Below, piece by piece: positions 1 to 4,271 of a DNA stretch of 11,918 nt (its first letter is position 1; every line of letters starts with the position of its first letter). Source of the stretch: Acidobacteriaceae bacterium (GTDB taxonomy: Bacteria; Acidobacteriota; Terriglobia; Terriglobales; Acidobacteriaceae); contig PLKY01000361.1 in the NCBI GenBank assembly GCA_003140785.1, positions 1,924-13,841 of the forward strand, in the 5' to 3' direction. Position numbers and translations under genes: made by a program. The notes below the pieces were generated by a model. It searched no databases and was not told the origin of the DNA. It saw only the letters and a list, made by a program, of their open reading frames with translations.

Positions 1-249
1 GCAAGCTCTTGGTACCAGGCGATCAATCCCATCCTATCCAATCGGCTGCTCATCGAAATGCGTACAGCCAGTGAGCGCATCGCTGAGCGGCCCTTGAGTT
101 TCCCAATCTTCTTGGGCGCGACCCGACGCATGCATCTCAAAGTTTTTCCATATTATGTCTATTTTCGACTGGAGCGAAGCTCGATTGTGATTCACGGCAT
201 CCTGCACACGCGGCGAGACCCGAAATTCCATCGCAAGAGGGCGGAATAG
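1..249 (+). CDS. RelE/ParE-family toxin, C-terminal part (5' truncated by window edge)
   Basis: Frame 1 is open from the first base and gives 82 residues before a TAG stop. The visible part starts with SWYQAINP and contains FPYYVYFRLE, then IVIHGILHTRRDPKFHRKR. The order 'R.h.l..FPY.vyf', then a strand ending in H.RRDP, then a basic tail, is typical of the C-terminal half of ParE/RelE-type toxins. Those of the ParE branch inhibit DNA gyrase, while RelE-like ones cleave mRNA; the fragment does not show which applies. The internal ATG at 58 is not the real start, because the family pattern already begins upstream of it. The N-terminus, and any antitoxin gene (normally just upstream), lie outside the window. 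The gene ends 7 bp before the end of the opposite-strand membrane protein gene, so the two are convergent. A shorter opposite-strand frame over the same bases shows no family resemblance. Confidence 0.8.
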   Translation, partial: ASSWYQAINPILSNRLLIEMRTASERIAERPLSFPIFLGATRRMHLKVFPYYVYFRLERSSIVIHGILHTRRDPKFHRKRAE

Positions 250-256
250 CTTCCCG

Positions 257-682
257 TCACTTACGCCGGGCGCGCCAGAAGGAACTGACTCCGAGATAGA
301 AAAACAGGACGACTACGATTGCGGACGCGACGAAGGTGCGGTGGTCGGGGCCGTGGGCGAAACTGGCGCGGGTGCGCCAGAGAGTGGGCGCGAAAACAAC
401 GACAGGGAGGAGAAAGAAGACGCCTGTGACTTCGAGCCAGAGAATGCCCCCGACACGACCGAAGGGCTTGAGGAATCCGCCTACGCCTCGGGCGAGGTTT
501 GCGCTGGTTTTGCCTGCGGTACGAGTGCCGGATACGGAGTTGGCGGCGGGCATGTTTGGAGACGGAACTGAACCCGGCGGGGAGACGGATGGCTGTGCAG
601 TGGCGTGGATGCGCTGGCCGGCAATGCGGCCCGCCACGCGCAACCCGGTGCCGAGCACGCGGCCAAGGGATTCAGGTCTCAT
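257..682 (-). CDS. Small hypothetical membrane protein, two predicted TM helices
   Basis: This 141-residue protein starts MRPESLGRVLGTGLRVAGRI. Residues about 1-75 are basic, Pro/Ser/Ala-rich and low in complexity. Two hydrophobic stretches follow: about 78-100 (GGILWLEVTGVFFLLPVVVF) and about 116-135 (TFVASAIVVVLFFYLGVSSF), joined by a short loop with WRTR and HGPDHR. It ends in RARRK, suggesting a cytoplasmic C-terminus by the positive-inside rule. The frame is open upstream to 805, but that extension (Cys/His-rich, no hydrophobic signal) looks non-coding, so I chose the ATG at 682; no strong Shine-Dalgarno sequence precedes it. I do not recognise a named family. Small conserved membrane proteins of this kind occur in acidobacteria, but that is recollection only. 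The exact start is uncertain; a functional call is not possible. Confidence 0.6.
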   Translation of the reverse strand: MRPESLGRVLGTGLRVAGRIAGQRIHATAQPSVSPPGSVPSPNMPAANSVSGTRTAGKTSANLARGVGGFLKPFGRVGGILWLEVTGVFFLLPVVVFAPTLWRTRASFAHGPDHRTFVASAIVVVLFFYLGVSSFWRARRK

Positions 683-838
683 TTCGATATGATGGTAACA
701 GTGGGACTGGGCGCTCTGCTTTGCACAACTTGGAGTGCAATCCTTAGTTGCTCCCGGCTCGCTATGGCAGTAAGGTAGAACAAACCCACGCCGATCCCTG
801 CGCACGAGGTCGCGCCGGCCGACGTTCTGGAGGCTTAG
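683..838. other. Intergenic region between two divergent genes
   Basis: This 156-bp stretch must hold the promoters for the membrane protein gene (leftward) and the hypothetical gene (rightward). The only clear structure is the inverted repeat at 721-740. A weak rightward promoter candidate is TTGCTC at 748-753 with TAAGGT at 771-776 (17-bp spacer), which matches the consensus poorly. GGAGG at 829-833 is the ribosome binding site of the downstream gene. Confidence 0.5.
721..740. repeat. Inverted repeat TTGCAC-N8-GTGCAA, possible operator
   Basis: Two perfect 6-bp arms, TTGCAC and GTGCAA, lie 8 bp apart in the middle of a divergent intergenic region. The 20-bp size and two-fold symmetry suit a dimeric helix-turn-helix regulator, but arms of this length can arise by chance. 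As an RNA hairpin it would be short and has no T-tract. Confidence 0.35.
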
Positions 839-1162
839 GTGACATCAAAGCTGCGCGAACTGATCCAACAACTTGGTGAGGCCATCCACGAATCGGTCAT
901 TGAGAGCGAGCAGATCGCCGGCGTTGTGCAGGATATACGGCGGCACGGGTTCGACGTGCTGCTGATGCTGGAGGCGACGATCGGTTTGAACGAGGTGGCG
1001 ACCAAGGAGACCGATGACGCGGAACCGGGCGCGGAAGGTGGCGTAGATGGTGCGCCCTTCACCAAGAACGATGTGAATTTTTTGCGTTCGCTGCGGATTT
1101 CCGTCGAGGGTGAGGACGAGGAAGACGACCAGGCTGAGAACGACGAGGCGCAGGCGGGGTAG
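839..1162 (+). CDS. Hypothetical protein with acidic C-terminal tail
   Basis: A GTG start at 839 is preceded by GGAGG at 829-833 with 5-nt spacing, a good ribosome binding site that decides the start. The 107-residue product begins MTSKLRELIQQLGEAIHESV. Residues 1-50 look like one or two amphipathic helices (SEQIAGVVQDIRRHGFDV, then LLMLEATIGL). A stretch NDVNFLRSLRISVE (about residues 77-90) could be a short ordered motif. The last part is strongly acidic (EGEDEEDDQAENDEAQ). There is no signal peptide or membrane segment, so it is probably cytosolic. It ends 27 bp before the 3' end of the antitoxin gene on the other strand. I do not recognise the family. An acidic, helical small protein could be a binding partner or anti-activator, but nothing here proves it. 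Confidence 0.7.
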   Translation: MTSKLRELIQQLGEAIHESVIESEQIAGVVQDIRRHGFDVLLMLEATIGLNEVATKETDDAEPGAEGGVDGAPFTKNDVNFLRSLRISVEGEDEEDDQAENDEAQAG

Positions 1163-1189
1163 GCGCAATCTCACGTTCGCATACGCACT

Positions 1190-1522
1190 CTACGAAGTTT
1201 CCTTCCGATCCTTGCGAAGATTCGAGAACTGTTCGATGCGCACGGAGCCTTCAGGAAAAACTGCTTTGATTTCCAGTTCACCACCCATGGCCTGCACAAA
1301 GGAGCGAAGCGTGCTGACATACATATCCGTGCGCTTTTCCATTTTGGAAACAGATGCTTGAGTGATATTGAGCAGTTGAGCCAGATGTGTCTGCGTGATG
1401 TTTCGCGCATTCCGTAGTTCATCGAGAGGCATCGCCGCCAGCATTTGTTCCGCCGCTCGGCGGTTGGCCTCTTGACGCTCCGGCGACATTCGCCTTTGTA
1501 ATGATTCCCACTTTTTTGCCAT
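1190..1522 (-). CDS. HigA-like XRE-family antitoxin / transcriptional repressor
   Basis: This 110-residue protein has an XRE-type helix-turn-helix at about residues 33-78: LDELRNARNITQTHLAQLLN forms the first helices, and the recognition helix is TQASVSKMEKR (54-64), with SVSKMEKR the typical signature. A C-terminal strand region GGELEIKAVFPEGSVRI (80-96) resembles the dimerisation/toxin-contact part of HigA-like antitoxins. The ATG at 1522 lies 21 bp after the toxin stop codon and is preceded by AGGT, a weak ribosome binding site, so it is probably translated from the same mRNA as the toxin. In this family the antitoxin neutralises its toxin and, with it, represses the shared promoter. The tandem 12-bp repeat at 1959-1982 is the likely target. 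The pairing with the adjacent toxin makes the call firm; the HigA-like subgroup is inferred. Confidence 0.88.
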   Translation of the reverse strand: MAKKWESLQRRMSPERQEANRRAAEQMLAAMPLDELRNARNITQTHLAQLLNITQASVSKMEKRTDMYVSTLRSFVQAMGGELEIKAVFPEGSVRIEQFSNLRKDRKETS

Positions 1523-1543
1523 GGAATACCTATGCTCGATGAA

Positions 1544-1909
1544 TCAAGTTTTTTCCTTCGTCAGGTCACGAAGGTGTTGCTCGTAGAGAGCGTCTGCCTT
1601 TGGTACAAACTTCTCGTACCATCGGTCGTCTCCTGTCTTGTTGCCGCCGAGAAGCAAAAGGGCCACGCGGCGCGGATCGAAGGCGTACAAGATTCGAATG
1701 GGCTCACCGCCATGTTGCACTCTCAACTCCCGCATATGCGAGTAGCTGGAAGTGACAACCGGTTTGCTATACAAATCCGGTAGCAGCGGCCCCAACTGCT
1801 TAAGGAGTCGCACCGTCCGGTCGATGCTGTCCTGTTCCGATTCCGTTAAGTTGTTCCACCACGCCTCGAACTCATCCGTGAACTCAACCTCCCATGCCAT
1901 TTCCGGCAT
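1544..1909 (-). CDS. HigB-like (phage Gp49/RelE superfamily) toxin
   Basis: This 121-residue protein contains, in order, WEVEFTDEFEAWWNNL (6-21), a central helix with LLKQLGPLL (35-43), MRELRV (59-64), IRILYAFDPRR (71-81), ALLLLGGNKTG (83-93) and WYEKFVPKADALYEQHL (97-113). The pattern 'ELR..h.g..hRilYafdp.r..llL.gg.Kt.....wy.k.i..A......hl' is that of the Gp49/HigB branch of RelE-type toxins, which act as mRNA interferases, usually on translating ribosomes. The toxin gene comes first and the antitoxin gene second, as in higBA modules. The ATG at 1909 is preceded by AGGA with suitable spacing; Met4 is a possible alternative start. No inactivating damage is visible, so the module looks intact. 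Confidence 0.88.
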   Translation of the reverse strand: MPEMAWEVEFTDEFEAWWNNLTESEQDSIDRTVRLLKQLGPLLPDLYSKPVVTSSYSHMRELRVQHGGEPIRILYAFDPRRVALLLLGGNKTGDDRWYEKFVPKADALYEQHLRDLTKEKT

Positions 1910-1958
1910 ATGTTTTCCTGTGTTCCCCCGCCTGTGACTGCCGGGTCTTCTTGACAGG

Positions 1959-1982
1959 ACCTATCTCAATACCTATCTCAAT
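1959..1982. repeat. Perfect 12-bp tandem repeat at toxin-antitoxin promoter (likely operator)
   Basis: ACCTATCTCAAT occurs twice with no gap (1959-1970 and 1971-1982). On the coding strand of the toxin-antitoxin operon it reads ATTGAGATAGGT twice and sits just downstream of the -10 box, across the predicted transcription start. Sites in this position are typical targets for autorepression by antitoxin or toxin-antitoxin complex. One 12-bp period is a little more than one helical turn, so two dimers could bind nearly the same face. Confidence 0.6.
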
Positions 1983-1985
1983 CAG

Positions 1986-2014
1986 ACTATAGCCTAGAGG
2001 GAATATTCAGTCAA
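1986..2014 (-). promoter_or_regulatory. Sigma70-type promoter of the toxin-antitoxin operon
   Basis: On the minus strand TTGACT (2014-2009) is followed after exactly 17 bp by TATAGT (1991-1986). Each hexamer differs from consensus at one base. It points at the toxin start codon at 1909, giving a leader of about 70 nt. The -35 box lies 30 bp downstream of the Rieske oxygenase stop codon, so the operon has its own promoter even though it sits directly behind the oxygenase gene on the same strand. Confidence 0.75.
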
Positions 2015-2043
2015 GGGAATACAGTTTTGTGAGTGTGACAAGT

Positions 2044-3150
2044 CTAGCTGCGCCAGTGGAGCTCCACGGGGCCGTCCATCGGATGCTTTGGTGGTGCGCC
2101 TGTCGCTGCCGCGTCGAGGCGCGCCTGCTTCAAGGCGAAGTACCATTTGGCTGGCTTGTCTGCGTCGTCAATCAACATCAGACTCGGATTGTGCTTGAGG
2201 CCTTCGGCCTGCTGGATCATCGTTACTTGATCCTGGCGGACAAATTTCGCTCCGAAAAACTTGGCAATCGGCGTTAGGAACGGGACGTAATAGAAGACGT
2301 TCCACGCGGCGATGACGTCGATGCGGCAGGTGGATGCAGTGACAGGTGTAACGGTGGTGAGCGACGAAAACCACTTGTCGCCGCAGCGAATGATTTCGGT
2401 GCGGCGGTTGGGCAGCGTGAAGTCGATGGTGGTTTCGACGGGCTGGCCGTAGACGCCGAGAAGCTTGTAGGGCGCGGAGTTGGCGCTGGGCGCATGTGCG
2501 CTCATGCGAAATCCTTCGGGGATGGGCTCGAAACGCTTGGTCTTTTCGCGGATGCTGGCGCGGGAACGCCACCACCAAGCCTGGTGGACGAAGGGTCCGT
2601 GGGCCGGGTCCATGAGGCCGATGATGCCATGATCGACGTTGCAGGGCAGGTCGGCGGTGAGGAAAGCGGTGCGGAAGCGCGGGCCGAATTTGGCTAAGTC
2701 TGGCACCGATCTGCGCTCGGCGGTTTCGGCTTTTCGGCCGCTGCCGGGAATATAGACCCATGCGTGGCCGTCGCGCTCTTGGCAGGGAAATGCTGTGGCG
2801 TAGATGCGCGTGGCATCGAGATGGTCGTGGCTGGAGAGCGATGGGATCAGTTCGCAGCGACCGCTGCAGGGTTCGAACTCCCAGCCGTGATAGCGGCAAG
2901 TGACTCGGTTGCCATTGAACCAGCCTTCGCTGAGCGGAATGCCGCGATGCGGGCAGCTGTCGCGCATAGCGAAGACGCGCCCGTCGTTGCGACGCCCGAG
3001 GACAAGTGGAATGCCGAGCAGCATGGCTTTGGCGAGTTTGCCTTTGCGCAGCGTGTCGGTGCGGAGGGCCGGGTACCAATTGTCGTAGAGGAGGGTGGCG
3101 CTGGGACCCTGGATGGGAACGCCCGCCTCTGTTGTGGTCACCAATGGCAT
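2044..3150 (-). CDS. Rieske [2Fe-2S] mononuclear non-heme iron oxygenase (alpha subunit type)
   Basis: This 368-residue cytosolic enzyme has an N-terminal Rieske domain, about residues 24-135. The cluster ligands are visible as C66-P-H68 and C85-R-Y-H88, in the usual CXH...CX2H arrangement. The catalytic domain carries D181-P-A-H184-x4-H189, the D-X2-H-X4-H iron site. D307 in KFVRQDQVTMIQQAEG is a good candidate for the third, carboxylate ligand and resembles the 'qD...i..Q' motif of the PaO/vanillate O-demethylase-like group. Such enzymes use O2 and electrons from a reductase to hydroxylate, demethylate or cleave rings. The substrate cannot be read from the sequence, and no reductase or ferredoxin gene lies nearby. 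The ATG at 3150 is preceded by GGTGAG at a 6-nt spacing and is embedded in the inverted repeat at 3151-3190. It is transcribed divergently from the exported protein gene. Confidence 0.9.
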   Translation of the reverse strand: MPLVTTTEAGVPIQGPSATLLYDNWYPALRTDTLRKGKLAKAMLLGIPLVLGRRNDGRVFAMRDSCPHRGIPLSEGWFNGNRVTCRYHGWEFEPCSGRCELIPSLSSHDHLDATRIYATAFPCQERDGHAWVYIPGSGRKAETAERRSVPDLAKFGPRFRTAFLTADLPCNVDHGIIGLMDPAHGPFVHQAWWWRSRASIREKTKRFEPIPEGFRMSAHAPSANSAPYKLLGVYGQPVETTIDFTLPNRRTEIIRCGDKWFSSLTTVTPVTASTCRIDVIAAWNVFYYVPFLTPIAKFFGAKFVRQDQVTMIQQAEGLKHNPSLMLIDDADKPAKWYFALKQARLDAAATGAPPKHPMDGPVELHWRS

Positions 3151-3190
3151 TTGGCACTCACCATAGCATTCCGCACGGTGCGGGTGCCAA
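3151..3190 (-). promoter_or_regulatory. Nested inverted repeat in the oxygenase leader, ending at the start codon
   Basis: The outer arms TTGGCAC (3184-3190) and GTGCCAA (3151-3157), given 5'->3' on the coding strand, are perfect 7-bp complements. The second arm ends at the base before the ATG. Inside lies a second inverted repeat, CCGCAC-C-GTGCGG (3171-3183), which folds as a 5-bp stem with a 3-nt loop. The likely ribosome binding site GGTGAG straddles the junction between the unpaired interior and the outer stem. In mRNA this could limit ribosome access; in DNA it could be an operator. It lies in the oxygenase/exported-protein divergent region. Confidence 0.45.
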
Positions 3191-3229
3191 CGGACGCCGG
3201 GCGAGCTTCTCGTCGCGCATCAGGGTGAG

Positions 3230-3235
3230 TAGAAT
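3230..3235 (+). promoter_or_regulatory. Possible -10 box for the exported protein gene
   Basis: TAGAAT matches the -10 consensus at five of six positions. It would give a transcription start near 3242 and a leader of about 30 nt before the ATG at 3273. The corresponding -35 (TTCTCG at 3207-3212, 17-bp spacer) is poor, so this is only a candidate. Confidence 0.3.
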
Positions 3236-3272
3236 CGTGGCGTTCCGGAGGGTTGTCCGGCTGGAGTTGCGG

Positions 3273-3755
3273 ATGAGACAGGTCACTCGATGCGCGTTGT
3301 TCGTTCTTTTGCTTATTGCCGTGCGGCCGGTCTTCGCTGCGCGCGATGTGCCGGCACCTGCGCAGTGTACGCCGCAGGTGAATCAGGGACTGGCCAATTT
3401 GATTGATTCCGGGACGCGGCGCGACGTCGACAACATTATGGTCTGTGGCGTTGCGATCGAGCCGACTCGCGTGCATCGGGGCGGACCGCATGGCGATCAT
3501 CACATCACGACGATTGCGGTGCAGCTTCAGAATGGGCAGAAGGTGAATGTGCAGGTAGTGACGAACGACGATCTCGAAGGCGTAGTGTCTGCGCAGGTGA
3601 ACGACCCGGTGTTTGCGTATGGACAGGGATATATCGCGCATGGATTCTGGGCCGCCGGCGTACACGATGTGCATTGCTCGATGCATCCTGGGGCCGATAA
3701 CGGCTGGGTGGTCGTGGCAGGGGTGAAGACGCCGCGCGGTTGCCCGGGGCGATGA
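3273..3755 (+). CDS. Exported His/Cys-containing protein, DUF3465-like
   Basis: The ATG at 3273 follows GGAG (3263-3266) at 6-nt spacing and opens directly into a signal peptide, MRQVTRCALFVLLLIAVRPV, with likely cleavage after Ala22 (FA|AR). The longer upstream frame has no such logic, so this start is preferred. The 160-residue product has a compact core: VCGVAIEPTRV (57-67), a His-rich GGPHGDHHITTIAVQL (70-85), a VNVQVVTND strand and FAYGQGYI (114-121). It then has AGVHDVHCSMHPGADNGWVV (128-147). The pattern 'HH..i.v.l..G..v.v....n...D.v..yG......gv.hdvHc...p...GWv' resembles DUF3465 proteins, small periplasmic OB-like domains of unknown function. Four cysteines (32, 58, 135, 157) in the mature part could form two disulfides. 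H131-x2-H134-C135-x2-H138 could bind metal. Family assignment is from memory and moderate; the exported nature is firm. Confidence 0.75.
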   Translation: MRQVTRCALFVLLLIAVRPVFAARDVPAPAQCTPQVNQGLANLIDSGTRRDVDNIMVCGVAIEPTRVHRGGPHGDHHITTIAVQLQNGQKVNVQVVTNDDLEGVVSAQVNDPVFAYGQGYIAHGFWAAGVHDVHCSMHPGADNGWVVVAGVKTPRGCPGR

Positions 3756-3873
3756 AAGGATCTCTTCCATGGAGAAACCGGTTTCGTGCGAATCGAGGCA
3801 TCGATCCCACCCAGGCAAGCTTGGATGGGGCATCCAGCGTCGTTAGTGACCGTTCGTCACAAAAGATCCTCGT
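3756..3873. other. Intergenic region with a REP-like hairpin and a short inverted repeat
   Basis: No credible gene is present between the exported protein gene and the padR promoter region. It contains the REP-like hairpin at 3806-3836 and a small inverted repeat GTGAC-cgttc-GTCAC (3846-3860). Neither is followed by a T-tract, so neither is a clear intrinsic terminator. A long opposite-strand frame runs through here (3138-3833) but looks like a shadow. Confidence 0.5.
3806..3836. repeat. REP-like hairpin, copy 1
   Basis: Left arm 3806-3814 pairs with 3821-3829 (eight pairs including one G-U, and one C/A mismatch) around a 6-nt loop GCAAGC. The right arm runs into TGGGGCATCCA (3826-3836). The copy at 6992-7023 has the same layout: 9-position stem, 6-nt loop ending in AAGC, tail TGG-GCA-CCA. 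I recall palindromes with a TGGGGCACC-type tail as common between genes in Terriglobia genomes; this is recollection, not a search. Confidence 0.45.
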
Positions 3874-3894
3874 TCTCCTTGACAGCTTAGGAGA
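3874..3894. promoter_or_regulatory. Operator 1: 21-bp palindrome over the padR -35 box
   Basis: TCTCCT, 9 bp, AGGAGA; the inner two bases of the left arm (TG) deviate from the TCTCCTAA/TTAGGAGA pair of operator 2. It overlaps TTGACA at 3879-3884, so a bound protein would block RNA polymerase. Its centre lies 31 bp from that of operator 2, close to three helical turns. Confidence 0.6.
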
Positions 3895-3907
3895 GTGGGG
3901 CTAATCT
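3879..3907 (+). promoter_or_regulatory. Predicted sigma70 promoter of padR-ADOP1
   Basis: A perfect -35 hexamer TTGACA (3879-3884) is followed after 17 bp by TAATCT (3902-3907), which keeps the three most conserved -10 positions (T1, A2, T6) only. The predicted start is near 3914, leaving a very short leader of about 16 nt before the padR ATG. Both palindromic operators overlap this promoter. Confidence 0.5.
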
Positions 3908-3925
3908 CCTAATTACCTTAGGAGA
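3905..3925. promoter_or_regulatory. Operator 2: perfect 21-bp palindrome from the -10 region into the padR ribosome binding site
   Basis: TCTCCTAA (3905-3912), 5-bp spacer TTACC, TTAGGAGA (3918-3925). All 8 bp of each arm match. The right arm contains the AGGAGA Shine-Dalgarno sequence of padR, and the left arm overlaps the predicted -10. If transcription starts near 3914 the left arm is not in the mRNA, so this is better read as a DNA operator than as an RNA switch. Confidence 0.65.
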
Positions 3926-3929
3926 GCGA

Positions 3930-4271
3930 ATGACTGAGCAGGCGCAGCTTCTTCCCGGAACTCTCGATCTATTGATTCTGAAAGCGGTTTCGCTCGGCCC
4001 TTTGCACGGCTACGGGGTTCTGCTGCGGATTGGGCAAATCTCCGGCAGCGCGCTGTTGATCGAGCAGGGAGCGCTGTATCCGGCGCTGTTTCGCCTGGTG
4101 CGGCAGGGATTGCTGAAGGCGAGCTGGGGAATCTCCGATAACAATCGCCGGGCCAAGTTCTACGAGCTTACGACACCGGGGCGGAAGCGGCTGCGCGAGG
4201 AAGAAGACGGGTGGAATCGGCTTGCTGTTGCGATGTCAACGGCTCTTGCAGCACGGCCGGAGGAAGTATGA
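3930..4271 (+). CDS. PadR-family transcriptional regulator
   Basis: This 113-residue winged-helix protein begins MTEQAQLLPGTLDLLILKAV. Family motifs are GTLDLLILKAVSLGPLHGYG (10-29), ALYPALFRLVRQGLLKASW (48-66), and the wing with NNRRAKFYELTTPGRKRL (71-88). A short C-terminal helix (EEEDGWNRLAVAMSTAL) would mediate dimerisation. Its length is that of the short PadR subgroup found next to acidobacterial ADOP permeases, where effectors are mostly unknown. The ATG at 3930 follows GGAG at 3921-3924 with 5-nt spacing. The stop overlaps the ADOP1 start as ATGA, so the two genes are translationally coupled. The double palindrome over its promoter points to autorepression and hence control of ADOP1. 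The call is firm; the signal it senses is unknown. Confidence 0.93.
   Translation: MTEQAQLLPGTLDLLILKAVSLGPLHGYGVLLRIGQISGSALLIEQGALYPALFRLVRQGLLKASWGISDNNRRAKFYELTTPGRKRLREEEDGWNRLAVAMSTALAARPEEV

Noticed and set aside
845..1174. Minus-strand frame of 109 residues opposite the acidic hypothetical gene
   Set aside because: The plus-strand frame has GGAGG at correct spacing from its GTG and a more protein-like helical sequence; the minus frame has a basic, repetitive start (MRLRLPRLRL).
1951..1979. Plus-strand TTGACA at 1951-1956 with TATCTC 17 bp downstream
   Set aside because: The -10 is poor and it would only transcribe antisense into the oxygenase gene; the bases are explained by the tandem repeat and its flank.
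2168..3157. Minus-strand frame of 329 residues overlapping the Rieske gene in another frame
   Set aside because: The product is dominated by Arg, Pro, His and Ser, whereas the overlapping frame contains intact Rieske and iron-site motifs.
3138..3833. Minus-strand frame of 231 residues over the exported protein gene and its flanks
   Set aside because: The product is His/Arg-rich with no domain, opposite a gene with a clear signal peptide and ribosome binding site, and it crosses the REP-like hairpin.
4211..4267. Upstream in-frame start for ADOP1
   Set aside because: It would add a Cys-rich non-family segment inside padR; the ATG at 4268 has GGAGG and the usual ATGA overlap.
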